From JAXLQL01 sp046331625 (GTDB taxonomy: Bacteria > Acidobacteriota > Terriglobia > Bryobacterales > Bryobacteraceae): a stretch of 64,000 nucleotides of DNA. Under the pieces are notes generated by a model. That model saw nothing but the letters and a program-made list of their open reading frames with translations, was not told the DNA's origin and ran no database searches. A program made the position numbers and the translations under genes. The stretch lies in NCBI GenBank assembly GCA_046331625.1, contig JAXLQL010000022.1:1-64000 (forward strand). Direction: 5' to 3'. Below, piece after piece: positions 1 to 9,438 of this stretch; position 1 is the first letter of the stretch, and every line of letters starts with the position of its first letter.

Positions 1-1
1 C

Positions 2-130
2 TTGAAGAGCGAGCTCCGCGCCTTTCTCCGCGACTATGAGACGCTCATTGCCACCTCGATGACCGACGACTCGGGCACAGCCAACCCGGAAACGCTAAAG
101 TGGCTGAGGAGCGAACTGGACATCAGTTGA
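2..130 (+). CDS. C-terminal fragment of an unidentified protein, probably of the T6SS operon
   Basis: The first readable frame runs from position 2 to a TGA at 128-130 and encodes the last 42 residues of a protein whose start lies before the window. The tail is charged and probably helical (it contains LRDYETLIATS and ends in WLRSELDIS). It stops one base before the tssE start codon, so it is almost certainly co-transcribed with the type VI secretion genes. I do not recognise the family: the tail does not resemble the end of the sheath protein TssC as I know it. TssA, TssK or an accessory protein remain possible. Only the sequence to the left would settle it. Confidence 0.6.
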   Translation: MKSELRAFLRDYETLIATSMTDDSGTANPETLKWLRSELDIS

Positions 131-131
131 C

Positions 132-620
132 ATGGCGAGAATCCCCACCGATCAACGCGCGCAAGCCTCGATCATTGATCGTCTCCTCGACGACGAACCC
201 AAGCGCAGTCAGGACCCTGCCATCACCCAAGCCCAGACGGTCCGCAACTACAGGGCCGCGGTCCGCCGCGATCTCGACTGGCTCTTGAACACGCGCTGCA
301 GCATCGTTGAAGCGCCGGAAGAGATGACCGAAGCCGAGCGCTCACTCTACGCCTACGGCCTGCGCGACTACACGCACCTCTCCTTCAGTTCGCTGCCGCA
401 CCGCCAGCAGGTCTCGCGCAACATCCTGCGCGCCATCGAAAATTTCGAACCCCGGCTCTCGCACGTCACCATCGTCCTCGGCGACCAGAATGTCAATGAT
501 CGCCGCACCGTGCATTTCCAAATCAGCGCGATGCTGCACCTCGATCCCGCGCCCGAGCCCATCACTTTCGACGCTACTTTCGACGTCGCCCGCGGCGAGT
601 ACCGCGTGAAAGAGGACTGA
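132..620 (+). CDS. tssE: Type VI secretion baseplate protein TssE (gp25-like)
   Basis: 162 residues. TssE is the gp25/lysozyme-like wedge protein of the T6SS baseplate and helps start sheath polymerisation in the cytoplasm. Seen in the sequence: an N-terminal SIIDRLLD segment near residues 13-20 and the family hallmark RRDLDWLLNTR near residues 54-64, followed by the gp25 core with a beta-rich HFQISAMLHLDP stretch. Length fits the family (about 135-180). The ATG follows the stop of the upstream gene by one base, so translation is probably coupled. A 268-bp spacer with palindromic repeats separates it from tssF, which is unusual inside a T6SS operon. Confidence 0.93.
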   Translation: MARIPTDQRAQASIIDRLLDDEPKRSQDPAITQAQTVRNYRAAVRRDLDWLLNTRCSIVEAPEEMTEAERSLYAYGLRDYTHLSFSSLPHRQQVSRNILRAIENFEPRLSHVTIVLGDQNVNDRRTVHFQISAMLHLDPAPEPITFDATFDVARGEYRVKED

Positions 621-660
621 CGTGTTTCTCTCAGGGCGCCATCATGCAGAGCAGCACCGA

Positions 661-870
661 TTGTGGGGCAGGTTGTGGGGCAGGCTTCAGCCTGCGCGGG
701 ACTTCAGTCCCGCTGCCCGTGAAAACACGCCGGCTCCGATACCAGCACTTGCCCTTCCGTGTAGGGCGGGCTTTAGCCAGCGCGGGACTTCAGTCCCGCT
801 GCCGGCGCTCGCGTCGAGGCCCGCGAAAACATGCGGGTTCCGGCATCGGCAGTTGCCTGCCCCACGCCCC
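661..870. repeat. Dispersed palindromic repeat, two units, between tssE and tssF
   Basis: Two copies of a GC-rich palindromic unit (about 675-714 and 760-803) with core GGGACTTCAGTCCC, preceded by a second arm (CAGGCTTCAGCCTG in the first unit). The same unit, in either orientation, recurs near 9590, 15766, 17229, 17331, 49430 and 54158. The two-unit arrangement with a spacer containing 'cacttgcccttccgtgtagg' is also found inverted at 17229-17370. It resembles a REP-type intergenic element; no transposase is linked to it here. Confidence 0.8.
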
Positions 871-888
871 ACCCCGGAGAACTAACCC

Positions 889-2736
889 GTGCTCGAAGAT
901 CCACTCCTCCGCTATTACGAGCACGAACTCACCTACCTCCGCCGCATGGGCGCCGAGTTCGCCGACAAGTACCCCAAAATCGCCTCCCGCCTCATGCTCG
1001 AAACCGGCGAAGGCCGCGATCCCCACGTCGAACGCCTCCTCGAAGGCGCCGCCTTCCTCGCCGCGCGCATCCACCGCAAGCTCGATGACGACTTCCCGGA
1101 AATCACCAACGCCCTGCTCAACGTCGTCTATCCGCACTATCTCCGCCCCATCCCGTCGATGAGCGTCGTCCAGTTCGAGCTCGACCCCGAACAAGGCAAG
1201 CTCACCACCGGACTCAAAATCCCCCGCGATTCCCCGCTCGCCGCCCGCCCCGTCGACGGCATTCGCTACAAATTCCGCACCTGCTTTGACACCACGCTCT
1301 GGCCGCTCGATGTCCACTCGGCGCAGTGGCTCGCGCCCAGCAAGCTTGACCCGCCCGTGCGCGGAATCGGCGCAGTCGCCGTAGTGCGGCTCGAGATCCG
1401 CTGCCACCCCGAGATTGCCTTCGACAAGCTCGGCCTCGATTCGCTCCGCTTCTTCCTCCACGGCGAGGACAATCAGGGCGGCGCGGCTTCGCTCTACGAA
1501 GTCCTCGTCAATAACTGCGTCCAGATCCTCATCCGCGACCCCCGTGATCGCCGCAAGGCCCCCGTCCGTCTTCCCGTCTCTTGCCTGGAAGCAGCCGGCT
1601 TCGCCGAAAACGAAGCCATGCTCCCCTATCCGCGCCTGTCGTTCGACGGATACCGCCTCCTGCAGGAATACTTTTCTTTCCCCGACAAGTTCCAGTTCCT
1701 CGACCTCAACGGACTCGGCCGCCTCGCCTCCGAAGGCTTCCGCGATCGCGCCGAGATCCTCTTCTTCCTCTCCCCATTCGAGCGAGAAGAACGTTGGCAG
1801 ATGCTCGAGTCCATCACTACGCCGAAGATGTTTCGACTCGGCTGCTCGCCCATCGTCAACCTCTTCTCTATCACGCCGGAACCCATTCGCCTCAAGCAGA
1901 CCGAAGTCGAATACGTCATCGTTCCCGATGCACGACACCACCGCACCATGGAAGTCTTCTCCGTCGATAGCGTGGTGTCATTCTCGCCCGGGACCGCCGA
2001 AACCGTGGCCTACGAGCCCTTCTACTCCTTCCGCCACGACGATCATCGCGACAAGAAGCAAACCTTCTGGCACTCCACGCGCCGCCCCACGCCCTGGAGC
2101 AAAGACAAGCACTCCGAACTCTACCTTACCCTCGTCGATCTCTCCGGACGTCCTCGCATCCCCGACGCCGACGCCGTCACCGTGCGCGTCACCTGCACCA
2201 ATCGCGACCTTCCGCAGCGCCTTCCCGTCGGCCACGCGCTCGGTGACTTCGAGCTCGAAGGCGGATCGTCCATCAAGCGCGTCAACGCGTTGCTCAAGCT
2301 CACTCCCAGCTTCCCCCCCCCGCCCGAAGCCGCCGCCTTCTGGCGGCTCATTTCGCATCTCTCGCTCAACTATCTCTCGCTCGTCGCCGAAGGCCGCGAA
2401 GCCCTGCAGGAGATTCTCCGCCTCTACAAGTTCACTGAAGCCGTCCACTCCGAGCGCCAGATCCAAGCCATTCGCAGCGTCTCGTCGAAGCCGCACTTCT
2501 CGCGCGTCGTCTCGGAAAATGGCGTCACCTTCGCTCGCGGAACGCTCGTCGAAATGGAGATCGACGAAGAGCACTTCTCGGGCGCGGGCGTGTTTCTCTT
2601 CGCCAACGTGCTTGACCGCTTCCTGGCCATGTACACTTCTCTCAACAGCTTCACGCAACTCGAAGTGCGCACCAGCCAGAGAAAGGAGGCGCTCAAGCGA
2701 TGGCCGGCTCGAGCGGGTCGAAAAATTCTCCTGTAA
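889..2736 (+). CDS. tssF: Type VI secretion baseplate protein TssF
   Basis: 615 residues, the usual length of TssF (about 580-640). TssF forms the TssK-TssF-TssG baseplate wedge in the cytoplasm. The N-terminus LLRYYEHELTYLRRMGAEF followed by ADKYPKIASRL is the family signature, and the VERLLEGAAFLAARIHRKLD segment is also conserved. I chose the GTG at 889 because GGAGA at 876-880 lies at a good distance and the conserved N-terminus begins at residue 2. The 3' end overlaps tssG by 37 bp. It lies downstream of a repeat-containing spacer that splits it from tssE, so it may need read-through or its own promoter. Confidence 0.95.
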   Translation: MLEDPLLRYYEHELTYLRRMGAEFADKYPKIASRLMLETGEGRDPHVERLLEGAAFLAARIHRKLDDDFPEITNALLNVVYPHYLRPIPSMSVVQFELDPEQGKLTTGLKIPRDSPLAARPVDGIRYKFRTCFDTTLWPLDVHSAQWLAPSKLDPPVRGIGAVAVVRLEIRCHPEIAFDKLGLDSLRFFLHGEDNQGGAASLYEVLVNNCVQILIRDPRDRRKAPVRLPVSCLEAAGFAENEAMLPYPRLSFDGYRLLQEYFSFPDKFQFLDLNGLGRLASEGFRDRAEILFFLSPFEREERWQMLESITTPKMFRLGCSPIVNLFSITPEPIRLKQTEVEYVIVPDARHHRTMEVFSVDSVVSFSPGTAETVAYEPFYSFRHDDHRDKKQTFWHSTRRPTPWSKDKHSELYLTLVDLSGRPRIPDADAVTVRVTCTNRDLPQRLPVGHALGDFELEGGSSIKRVNALLKLTPSFPPPPEAAAFWRLISHLSLNYLSLVAEGREALQEILRLYKFTEAVHSERQIQAIRSVSSKPHFSRVVSENGVTFARGTLVEMEIDEEHFSGAGVFLFANVLDRFLAMYTSLNSFTQLEVRTSQRKEALKRWPARAGRKILL

Positions 2737-3788
2737 CCGGTGCTTACCGGGTCCCGCTGCCCATGCGGCATGACCCCTGGTTCGAAGTCATCTCGCTGCT
2801 CACCCGAGAGCCCTACTCGTTCCGGTTCTTCCGCGCCATGTGGCTACTCGAACGCATGGAGTATGACGCCAAGCGCAAGGAGTACGAAAGGAAGCCCGTA
2901 GGCGAATTCGCCGAACCCAAGGACGAAGTCGCCAGGATCCGCGCCAACGTCACGCTCGAGTTCCCCGCCAGCGAAATCCAAGCGCTCGACGCTTCCGGTG
3001 ATCGCACCGAAATCACCGTCAACTTCATGGGCCTCGTCGGACCCATGGGCGTGCTCCCCCACCACTACACCACCCTCATCGAAGAACGCCGCCGCGTGCA
3101 GGATCACGCCCTCGGCGATTTCCTCGATATCTTCAATCACCGCTACGTGTCGCTGTTCTATCGCGCCTGGCTCAAGTACCGTTTCCCGGTTCGATACGGC
3201 AGCGAAGGCCGCGACAAATTCGCCGGATATCTCATGTCGATGATCGGGCTCGGCACCCGCCAGCTCGACCGCCGCCAATCGGTGGATGACGAGTCGCTCA
3301 TCTACTACACGGGGCTCCTCGCGCCCATCCCGCGTTCCGCCGAAGCCCTCGGCCGCGTGCTAGGCGACTACTTCCGTGTCCCCGTGGAAGTGGTCCAGTT
3401 CGTCGGAGCCTGGCACGCCCTTGACCTCGACTATCAATGCGACTTCGACGAAGAAGAAACCCCCTCCATCTGCCTCGGCATGGGAGCCGTTGTAGGCGAC
3501 GCCATCTGGGACCACCAATCGCGGGTGCGCCTTCGCCTGGGTCCTTTGTCGCGTAAGCAATATGAGGAATTCCTGCCCGGACGAAAAGGCCACCGCCGCC
3601 TCCGCGACCTCACCCGCTTTTTCTCCGGCGACCAGTTCGATTACGAGGCGCAGCTCATCCTGCGCCGTGACGATGTTCCGGGCTGCCCGCTCGGCGATGG
3701 GTCGGTCCAACTCGGCTGGACCACCTGGATCAAGACCAAGCCGGTCTTCCCCCGGCATGCCGAAGACACGGTTCTGCTATTCGAATGA
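2700..3788 (+). CDS. tssG: Type VI secretion baseplate protein TssG
   Basis: 362 residues, partner of TssF in the baseplate wedge. Recognised from the N-terminal WFEVISLLTREPYSFRFFRA segment, the middle NFMGLVGPMGVLPHHY motif near residues 109-124 and the C-terminal LGWTTWIKTKP. The ATG at 2700 lies inside the end of tssF (37-bp overlap); an internal ATG at 2763 would also leave the whole conserved domain, so the first 21 residues are uncertain. The gene is followed after 18 bp by tssH. Confidence 0.93.
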   Translation: MAGSSGSKNSPVTGAYRVPLPMRHDPWFEVISLLTREPYSFRFFRAMWLLERMEYDAKRKEYERKPVGEFAEPKDEVARIRANVTLEFPASEIQALDASGDRTEITVNFMGLVGPMGVLPHHYTTLIEERRRVQDHALGDFLDIFNHRYVSLFYRAWLKYRFPVRYGSEGRDKFAGYLMSMIGLGTRQLDRRQSVDDESLIYYTGLLAPIPRSAEALGRVLGDYFRVPVEVVQFVGAWHALDLDYQCDFDEEETPSICLGMGAVVGDAIWDHQSRVRLRLGPLSRKQYEEFLPGRKGHRRLRDLTRFFSGDQFDYEAQLILRRDDVPGCPLGDGSVQLGWTTWIKTKPVFPRHAEDTVLLFE

Positions 3789-3806
3789 AGAGGAGAGTGA
3801 TCAGTC

Positions 3807-6491
3807 ATGGGCGTGAATCTCCAGTCCCTGATCGGAAAATTGAACGACGAGACGCGTAACGCGCTCGAACAAGCGGCCGGACTTTGCCGGTCGCGCACCC
3901 ACTACGAGGTCGAGATCGAGCACTTCCTGCTCAGGCTGCTCGATGCGCAGTCGTCCGATCTGCTCCACATCATCCAGTACTTCGAAATCGACAAGTCGCG
4001 CTTCGTGGGCGACCTCAATCGCTCGCTTGATCGCATGAAGCGCGGCAACGGACGCACTCCCGCCTTCGGCCAGGCGTTGATCGATATGTTCACCGAATCC
4101 TGGACGCTCGGCTCGCTCAACTACGGCGCGGGCCAGATCCGCTCGGGCTTCACCGTGCTCGCCTTGGCCACGCGCACTGACCTCGCGCGCCTCATGCGCG
4201 AAGTCACCAAGGAATTCCAGAAGGTCAATCCGGAATCGCTCAAGAAGGATTTCGCGCAGATCGTCGCCAACTCGAGCGAAACCGCGCTCGACGCGGCAAC
4301 CGCCGAGCCCGGCGACGCGGCCGATGCTGGCAGCGCTGCTGCTCCCGGCACGCCCGGAGCTCGACCCGGCGGCAAGACCCCGTTCCTCGATCAGTACACC
4401 GTCAATCTCACCGCCAACGCCAAAGCCGGCAAGATCGATCCCGTCCTCGCGCGCGATCTCGAGATCCGCCAGTGCGTCGACATCCTCACTCGCCGCCGCC
4501 AGAACAACCCCATCCTCGTCGGCGAAGCGGGCGTCGGCAAAACCGCCGTCGTCGAAGGCTTCGCGCTCCGCGTCGCCCAAGGCGATGTGCCGCCCGCGCT
4601 GCGAAATGTCGCGGTCCACACGCTCGACCTCGCGCTGCTCCAAGCCGGCGCCGGCGTCAAAGGCGAATTCGAGAGCCGCCTCAAAGGCCTCATCGAAGAG
4701 GTGAAGCGCTCCGAGATTCCAATCATCCTCTTCATCGACGAAGCGCACACCATGATCGGCGCCGGTGGCCAAGCCGGACAGAATGACGCCGCGAACCTTT
4801 TGAAACCCGCGCTCGCTCGCGGCGAACTTCGCACCATCGCCGCCACCACGTGGTCCGAGTACAAGAAGTACTTCGAAAAGGACGCCGCCCTCTCCCGCCG
4901 CTTCCAACCCGTGAAGGTGGAAGAGCCCACCGAACCGCAATGCATGCTGATGCTGCGCGGCATCGTCGGAGCGCTCGAGAAGCATCACAAGGTCCGCATC
5001 CTCGACGAAGGCATCGCGGCTGCGGTGCGCCTCTCGCATCGCTACATTGCCGACCGCCAACTGCCCGACAAAGCCGTCAGCGTGCTCGACACCGCTTGCG
5101 CCCGCCTCGCCCTCGGCCAGAACGCCACGCCGCCCGCGATCGAAGATGCGCTCCGCACTCTCGACGATCTCGCCGTGCAGAAGCGCGTGCTCGAGCGCGA
5201 AGCCGCCGTTGGCACGGACCACGCCGACCGCCTCACCGGCATCGAGCAGAAACGCGTCAGCGTCGAAGCGGAGCTCGCCGCGTTGCGCACCCGCTTCGAC
5301 ACCGAGCGCGAGCTCGTTTTCCAGATCCGCGACATGCGCGGCAAGATCGAGGAGACTCCCACTGGCGCCGAAGCCGACGCCATGCGCGAGCAACTCGCGT
5401 CGCTCAACTCCAAGCTCGAAGCCGCCCAGGGCGAGAATCCGCTCATCCGCGTGTGCGTCGACGCGCAAGTGGTCGGCGAGGTGATCTCCGCCTGGACCGG
5501 CATCCCCGTCGGCAAGATGCTCAAAGAGGAAATCGGCACCATCCTCAGTCTCGAGGACTATCTCAACCAACGCGTCATCGGCCAGTCCCACGCGCTCTAC
5601 GCGATCAGTCAGCGCGTGCGCACCTCACGCGCGAATCTCGACGATCCCGGCAAGCCCGTCGGCGTGTTCCTGCTTGTGGGCCCCAGCGGCGTCGGCAAAA
5701 CCGAGACCGCACTCGCCCTATCTGACTTGCTCTACGGTGGCGAGCAGAACCTGATTTCGATCAACATGTCGGAGTTCCAGGAAGCGCACACGGTCTCCAC
5801 GCTGAAGGGCTCGCCTCCGGGATACGTCGGCTACGGCGAAGGCGGCGTGCTCACCGAAGCCGTGCGCCGCAGGCCGTACTCCGTGGTGCTGCTCGACGAA
5901 GTGGAGAAGGCCCACCCCGACGTGCTCGAGCTGTTCTTCCAAGTCTTCGACAAAGGCCAGATGGAAGACGGCGAAGGCCGCCAGATCGACTTCAAGAACT
6001 GCATCATCATCTTGACCTCGAACGCCGCCACCGAAACGGTGATGAAGCTCACCGCCGATCCCGAGACGATGCCGAGCAGCGAAGGCTTGTCAAAGGCGAT
6101 GAAGCCCGAGCTCGACAAGGTCTTCAAACCCGCGTTTCTCGGCCGCTTGGTGATCATTCCCTACTATCCCGTGCGCGACGAGAACCTGAAGAAGATCGTG
6201 CGCCTCAAACTCGGCAAGATCAAACGCCGGTTGGCCGAGAACCATGGCATCGATTTTTCTTGGAGCGACTCGCTCGTCGATGAGGTCGCCAAGCGCTGCA
6301 CTGAGGTCGAAAGCGGCGCGCGCAACGTCGACAACATCCTCACGAATACGCTACTGCCGGAAATCTCCAAGAACTTACTCGGCAAGATGGCCGAAGGCGC
6401 CAAACCCGGCGGCATCCAGTGCTCGGTCGGCGATACCGGCGCATTCCAATACGACTTCGCCGAAAGCGAAGTCGCCACCGCCGCCGGCTGA
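3807..6491 (+). CDS. tssH: Type VI secretion AAA+ ATPase TssH (ClpV)
   Basis: 894 residues. ClpV is the hexameric cytoplasmic ATPase that disassembles contracted TssB/TssC sheaths so the subunits can be reused. Visible parts: Clp N-domain in the first ~150 residues, an Ala/Gly/Pro-rich linker near 160-195, AAA module 1 with Walker A GEAGVGKT (about 239-246) and Walker B ILFIDEAH (about 307-314), a coiled-coil middle region (about 460-545), and AAA module 2 with Walker A GPSGVGKT (about 625-632) and Walker B VVLLDEVEKAHPD. A GAGGAGAG ribosome site lies a few bases before ATG 3807. Position behind tssEFG separates it from ClpB. Confidence 0.95.
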   Translation: MGVNLQSLIGKLNDETRNALEQAAGLCRSRTHYEVEIEHFLLRLLDAQSSDLLHIIQYFEIDKSRFVGDLNRSLDRMKRGNGRTPAFGQALIDMFTESWTLGSLNYGAGQIRSGFTVLALATRTDLARLMREVTKEFQKVNPESLKKDFAQIVANSSETALDAATAEPGDAADAGSAAAPGTPGARPGGKTPFLDQYTVNLTANAKAGKIDPVLARDLEIRQCVDILTRRRQNNPILVGEAGVGKTAVVEGFALRVAQGDVPPALRNVAVHTLDLALLQAGAGVKGEFESRLKGLIEEVKRSEIPIILFIDEAHTMIGAGGQAGQNDAANLLKPALARGELRTIAATTWSEYKKYFEKDAALSRRFQPVKVEEPTEPQCMLMLRGIVGALEKHHKVRILDEGIAAAVRLSHRYIADRQLPDKAVSVLDTACARLALGQNATPPAIEDALRTLDDLAVQKRVLEREAAVGTDHADRLTGIEQKRVSVEAELAALRTRFDTERELVFQIRDMRGKIEETPTGAEADAMREQLASLNSKLEAAQGENPLIRVCVDAQVVGEVISAWTGIPVGKMLKEEIGTILSLEDYLNQRVIGQSHALYAISQRVRTSRANLDDPGKPVGVFLLVGPSGVGKTETALALSDLLYGGEQNLISINMSEFQEAHTVSTLKGSPPGYVGYGEGGVLTEAVRRRPYSVVLLDEVEKAHPDVLELFFQVFDKGQMEDGEGRQIDFKNCIIILTSNAATETVMKLTADPETMPSSEGLSKAMKPELDKVFKPAFLGRLVIIPYYPVRDENLKKIVRLKLGKIKRRLAENHGIDFSWSDSLVDEVAKRCTEVESGARNVDNILTNTLLPEISKNLLGKMAEGAKPGGIQCSVGDTGAFQYDFAESEVATAAG

Positions 6492-6788
6492 GTTGCAGTT
6501 GCAGGTTTTTCAGGTTCTTCGCCGGCCGTGAAGAGTTCGGCTCCGATGAGGGCACATGCGCTCGTAGTGCGCGCCCCTCGTTCACACGCCTGTCACGCAA
6601 TGACGATCTGCGATTGCGGCTCCGCCGCGATGCGGGTAGGCTTCAGCCCACGGTGTCAGACCAAACGTGACCAGGGGCTTCCGGGCATCGCCACCCCAAG
6701 TCGTCTCAGTCGTCTAACTCGCTTCGAGCCATCCTCGTCATTCCAGCGGCTTTGCCTCCGGGTAAACTATCAGATTCAGCCCAGCCCC
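6492..6788. other. 297-bp intergenic region, no gene seen
   Basis: Spacer between tssH and the phosphoesterase gene. It holds a degenerate piece of the dispersed repeat (GTAGGCTTCAGCCCACGG near 6630-6650) and no convincing promoter, terminator or RNA. A frame open from 6528 merges into the downstream gene but carries no conserved sequence before 6789. Confidence 0.5.
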
Positions 6789-7412
6789 ATGAAGCTGCTC
6801 GTCTTCTCCGACATCCATAGCGACCTCCGCGCACTCGATCGCCTCCTCGACATCGAAGCCGATCTCTACGTCGCCGCCGGGGACCTCGTGAGTTGGTCCC
6901 GCGGACTCGACAAGGCCGGCGAAGCGCTAAAACGTAAAGCGGACAAAATGTTCGTGCTCCCCGGCAACCACGAATCCCCCCGCGAGATTGCCGAGTTCTG
7001 CGCCAAGTTCGGATTCACCGATTTCCACGGCAAGTCGATCGAGCGCGATGGGGTCCACGTCGCTGGGCTCGGATGCTCGTCACCCACGCCGTTCAACACG
7101 CCGGGCGAGTACTCCGAGACTGAGTTCGCCGCGCGCCTCACGCCCTTTGCCCAGCTCGAGCCGCTGGTGCTGATCTGCCACTGCCCGCCGAAGGACACAC
7201 TGCTCGATCAGGCCGGACCCACCCACCATTTCGGCAGCACCGCCATCCGCGATTTCATCGAGCGCCGCCAACCCCTCTGGTTCTTTTGCGGCCACATCCA
7301 CGAGGCCGAAGGAGTGAAGCAGCGCATCGGCGTCACCACCGGCGTCAACGTGGGCAAGAAGGGCTACCTGCTCGACCTTGATAAGCTAAAAGAGATCCCC
7401 CCGAAATCATGA
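6789..7412 (+). CDS. Calcineurin-like metallophosphoesterase
   Basis: 207 residues from ATG 6789. A small two-metal phosphoesterase of the YfcE/ICC-like group. Seen: SDIH near the N-terminus (metal site 1), AAGDLV (GD motif), LPGNHES (GNHE motif), LICHCPP and a C-terminal CGHIHE; all five metallophosphoesterase blocks are in order. The frame extends back to 6528, but the conserved core begins exactly at MKLLVFSDIH, so the later start is chosen although no clear ribosome site precedes it. The stop TGA overlaps the prfB start (ATGA at 7409-7412), so the two are translationally coupled. Substrate unknown. Confidence 0.85.
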   Translation: MKLLVFSDIHSDLRALDRLLDIEADLYVAAGDLVSWSRGLDKAGEALKRKADKMFVLPGNHESPREIAEFCAKFGFTDFHGKSIERDGVHVAGLGCSSPTPFNTPGEYSETEFAARLTPFAQLEPLVLICHCPPKDTLLDQAGPTHHFGSTAIRDFIERRQPLWFFCGHIHEAEGVKQRIGVTTGVNVGKKGYLLDLDKLKEIPPKS

Positions 7413-8549
7413 CCCTCGAAGAACTGGAAAGAGAGTACGTTGAGCTCCGGCAGCAAGCCAATGCTGTGCGGAGCTATCTTTGACGCCCCCGCGAAAAAGG
7501 CTCAGCTCGACAAGCTGGAAGAGCAGATAGCCGCTCCTGAATTCTGGAATGCTCCCGAGAAAAGCCAGAAGGTGCTGCAAGAGCGCAAGCGGCTCGAGCA
7601 GACTGTGAATCAGGACAAGGCCGTCTCGAGCTCCGCAAGCGACATCGAGACGCTGTTCGATCTGGCGCGCGAAGGCGAGAATGTCACCGCCGACATCGCC
7701 GCCGAGATGAAGCGCTTCCGGAAAAGCCTGCAGGAGATGGAAGACGCCATGCTCCTCTCGGGTGAGAATGACGCGCGCGCGGCGATCATCACCATCCACC
7801 CCGGCGCAGGCGGCACAGAAAGCCAAGACTGGGCCGAGATGCTCGAACGCATGTACCTGCGCTGGTGCGAACGAAAAGGCTTCGGCACTATCATTACGGA
7901 CCGGCTCGATGGCGAAACCGCGGGCATCAAATCCGTCACGTTCGAAGTCAACGGCGAGAACGCGTTCGGGTTGCTGCAATCGGAGGTGGGCGTGCACCGG
8001 CTCGTGCGTATCTCGCCTTTCGATTCGAACGCGCGCCGCCACACCTCATTTGCTTCGGTGTTCGTCTATCCGCAGATCGACGACGATATCGAGATCGAGA
8101 TCAAGCCCGAAGACCTGCGCGTGGACGTGTTCCGCGCTTCAGGCGCGGGCGGACAGCACGTGAACCGTACCGAGTCTGCTGTGCGTATGACGCACGTGCC
8201 CACGGGCATCGTGGTGCAGTGCCAGAACGAGCGCTCGCAGATCAAGAACCGCGCCAGCGCAATCAAACAACTCCGCGCCAAGCTCTACGAGTTCGAGATG
8301 GACAAGCGCCGCGCCGAGGAGAAGAAGCTCGAAGAATCGAAGGCCGACATCAACTTCGGCAGCCAGATTCGCAGCTACGTGCTCGCTCCGTATCGTCTGA
8401 TCAAAGATCATCGCACCAAGCTCGCCATCGGCGACGTGGACCGCGTGCTCGACGGGGACATGGACGAGGTAATGCACGCCTGGCTCGTCTACAAGAAGAC
8501 CGGCAAGACCGCCGCGGCGGGCGACGGCAAGGATGACCTTCCCGAGTAG
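7409..8549 (+). CDS. prfB: Peptide chain release factor 2, with programmed +1 frameshift
   Basis: RF2 ends translation at UGA and UAA. The first 24 codons run from ATG 7409 to an in-frame TGA at 7481-7483; shifting by one base at CTT TGA C continues the protein as DAPAKKAQLDKLEEQ to 8549, about 379 residues in all. The downstream part shows the SPF anticodon-like motif (VRISPFDSNARR) and the peptidyl-hydrolysis GGQ loop (GAGGQHVNRTESAVR). The stop position (codon 25) nearly matches E. coli (codon 26). A naive start at 7440 gives a wrong N-terminus. The gene overlaps the upstream phosphoesterase by 4 bp and the downstream synthase by 17 bp. Confidence 0.95.
7469..7484 (+). promoter_or_regulatory. 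prfB +1 programmed frameshift site
   Basis: CTT TGA C at 7478-7484 is the conserved slippery site: a slow UGA lets the ribosome slip from CUU to UUU when RF2 is scarce, which makes RF2 control its own level. A Shine-Dalgarno-like CGGAG lies just upstream (about 7469-7473), close to the spacing known from E. coli. Autoregulation is known for the family; here it is inferred from the site. Confidence 0.93.
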
Positions 8550-9438
8550 CGAAGCGATCAAGCGCGCGGCCAAGCTCATCGGAGACGGTGAACTGGTCGT
8601 GTTCCCCACCGAGACCGTTTATGGACTCGGCGCGAACGCGCTCGACGCGGATGCGGTCCGCAAGATCTACGACGTGAAAGGGCGGCCGTTGACGAGTCCG
8701 CTCATCGTGCATGTCGGTTCATCCATAGCGGCGAAAGTGCTCGCCGAGCCGTGGTCCAAGACGGCGCAGAAGCTCGCAGATCGTTGGTGGCCAGGGCCGC
8801 TAACGCTGGTTGTCCCCAAGAGCAAGTTCGTACCCGACATCGTTACTGCAGGCTTGCCCACAGTGGGACTGCGCGTCCCCGCGCATCCTGTCGCTCTCGC
8901 GTTACTCCACGAAACGCAGTTTCCGCTGGCTGCGCCGAGCGCGAATCGCTTCACCGAGCTCAGTCCGACGACGGCAGAGCACGTGCGCCGCAGTCTGGGA
9001 GATCGCGTGGCCATGATCCTCGATGGCGGCCCGTGCACCGTGGGAATCGAGTCGACCGTGGTGTCGCTCGCTGGTCCCGAGCCCGTGTTGCTGCGGCCAG
9101 GCATGATCTCGCGGCGCGAAATCGAAGAGGAGCTCGATATGCCCCTGCGCGCGCATGTGCAGGAGGGCGAGGCGCATCCTTCGCCCGGCTTGCATCCGCG
9201 GCACTACAGTCCGCGGACTCCGCTGTATCTGCTTCCATGCAAGCTGCCGCCCGGACGCGGTGTCACGGTGGAGGATCTGCCGCGCGATCCCGCAGGATAT
9301 GCAGCCCATCTCTATGAGCGGCTGCACGCCCTAGACCAGCAAGGCTGGGATTGGATCGCCATCGAAGCTCCGCCCGACACACCCGAGTGGGCCGCTGTGC
9401 TCGACCGCCTTCGCCGCGCCGCCAATCCTGCCGCATAG
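8533..9438 (+). CDS. tsaC: L-threonylcarbamoyladenylate synthase (TsaC/Sua5 family)
   Basis: 301 residues. Makes threonylcarbamoyl-AMP from threonine, bicarbonate and ATP, the first step of the t6A37 tRNA modification. The YrdC domain fills roughly residues 8-200, with VVFPTETVYGLGANA, the KGRPLTSPL nucleotide-site segment, RWWPGPLTLVV and AAPSANR. A further ~100 residues follow, including HPSPGLHPRHYSPRTPLY, the typical linker into a Sua5 C-terminal domain, so this is the long Sua5 form rather than short TsaC. The ATG at 8533 overlaps the end of prfB by 17 bp, suggesting a shared transcript. Confidence 0.92.
   Translation: MTFPSSEAIKRAAKLIGDGELVVFPTETVYGLGANALDADAVRKIYDVKGRPLTSPLIVHVGSSIAAKVLAEPWSKTAQKLADRWWPGPLTLVVPKSKFVPDIVTAGLPTVGLRVPAHPVALALLHETQFPLAAPSANRFTELSPTTAEHVRRSLGDRVAMILDGGPCTVGIESTVVSLAGPEPVLLRPGMISRREIEEELDMPLRAHVQEGEAHPSPGLHPRHYSPRTPLYLLPCKLPPGRGVTVEDLPRDPAGYAAHLYERLHALDQQGWDWIAIEAPPDTPEWAAVLDRLRRAANPAA

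Noticed and set aside
3801..5591. Long open frame (596 codons) on the minus strand inside tssH
   Set aside because: Mirror frame of a high-GC gene; low-complexity composition and no motifs, while the plus-strand protein is a clear ClpV.
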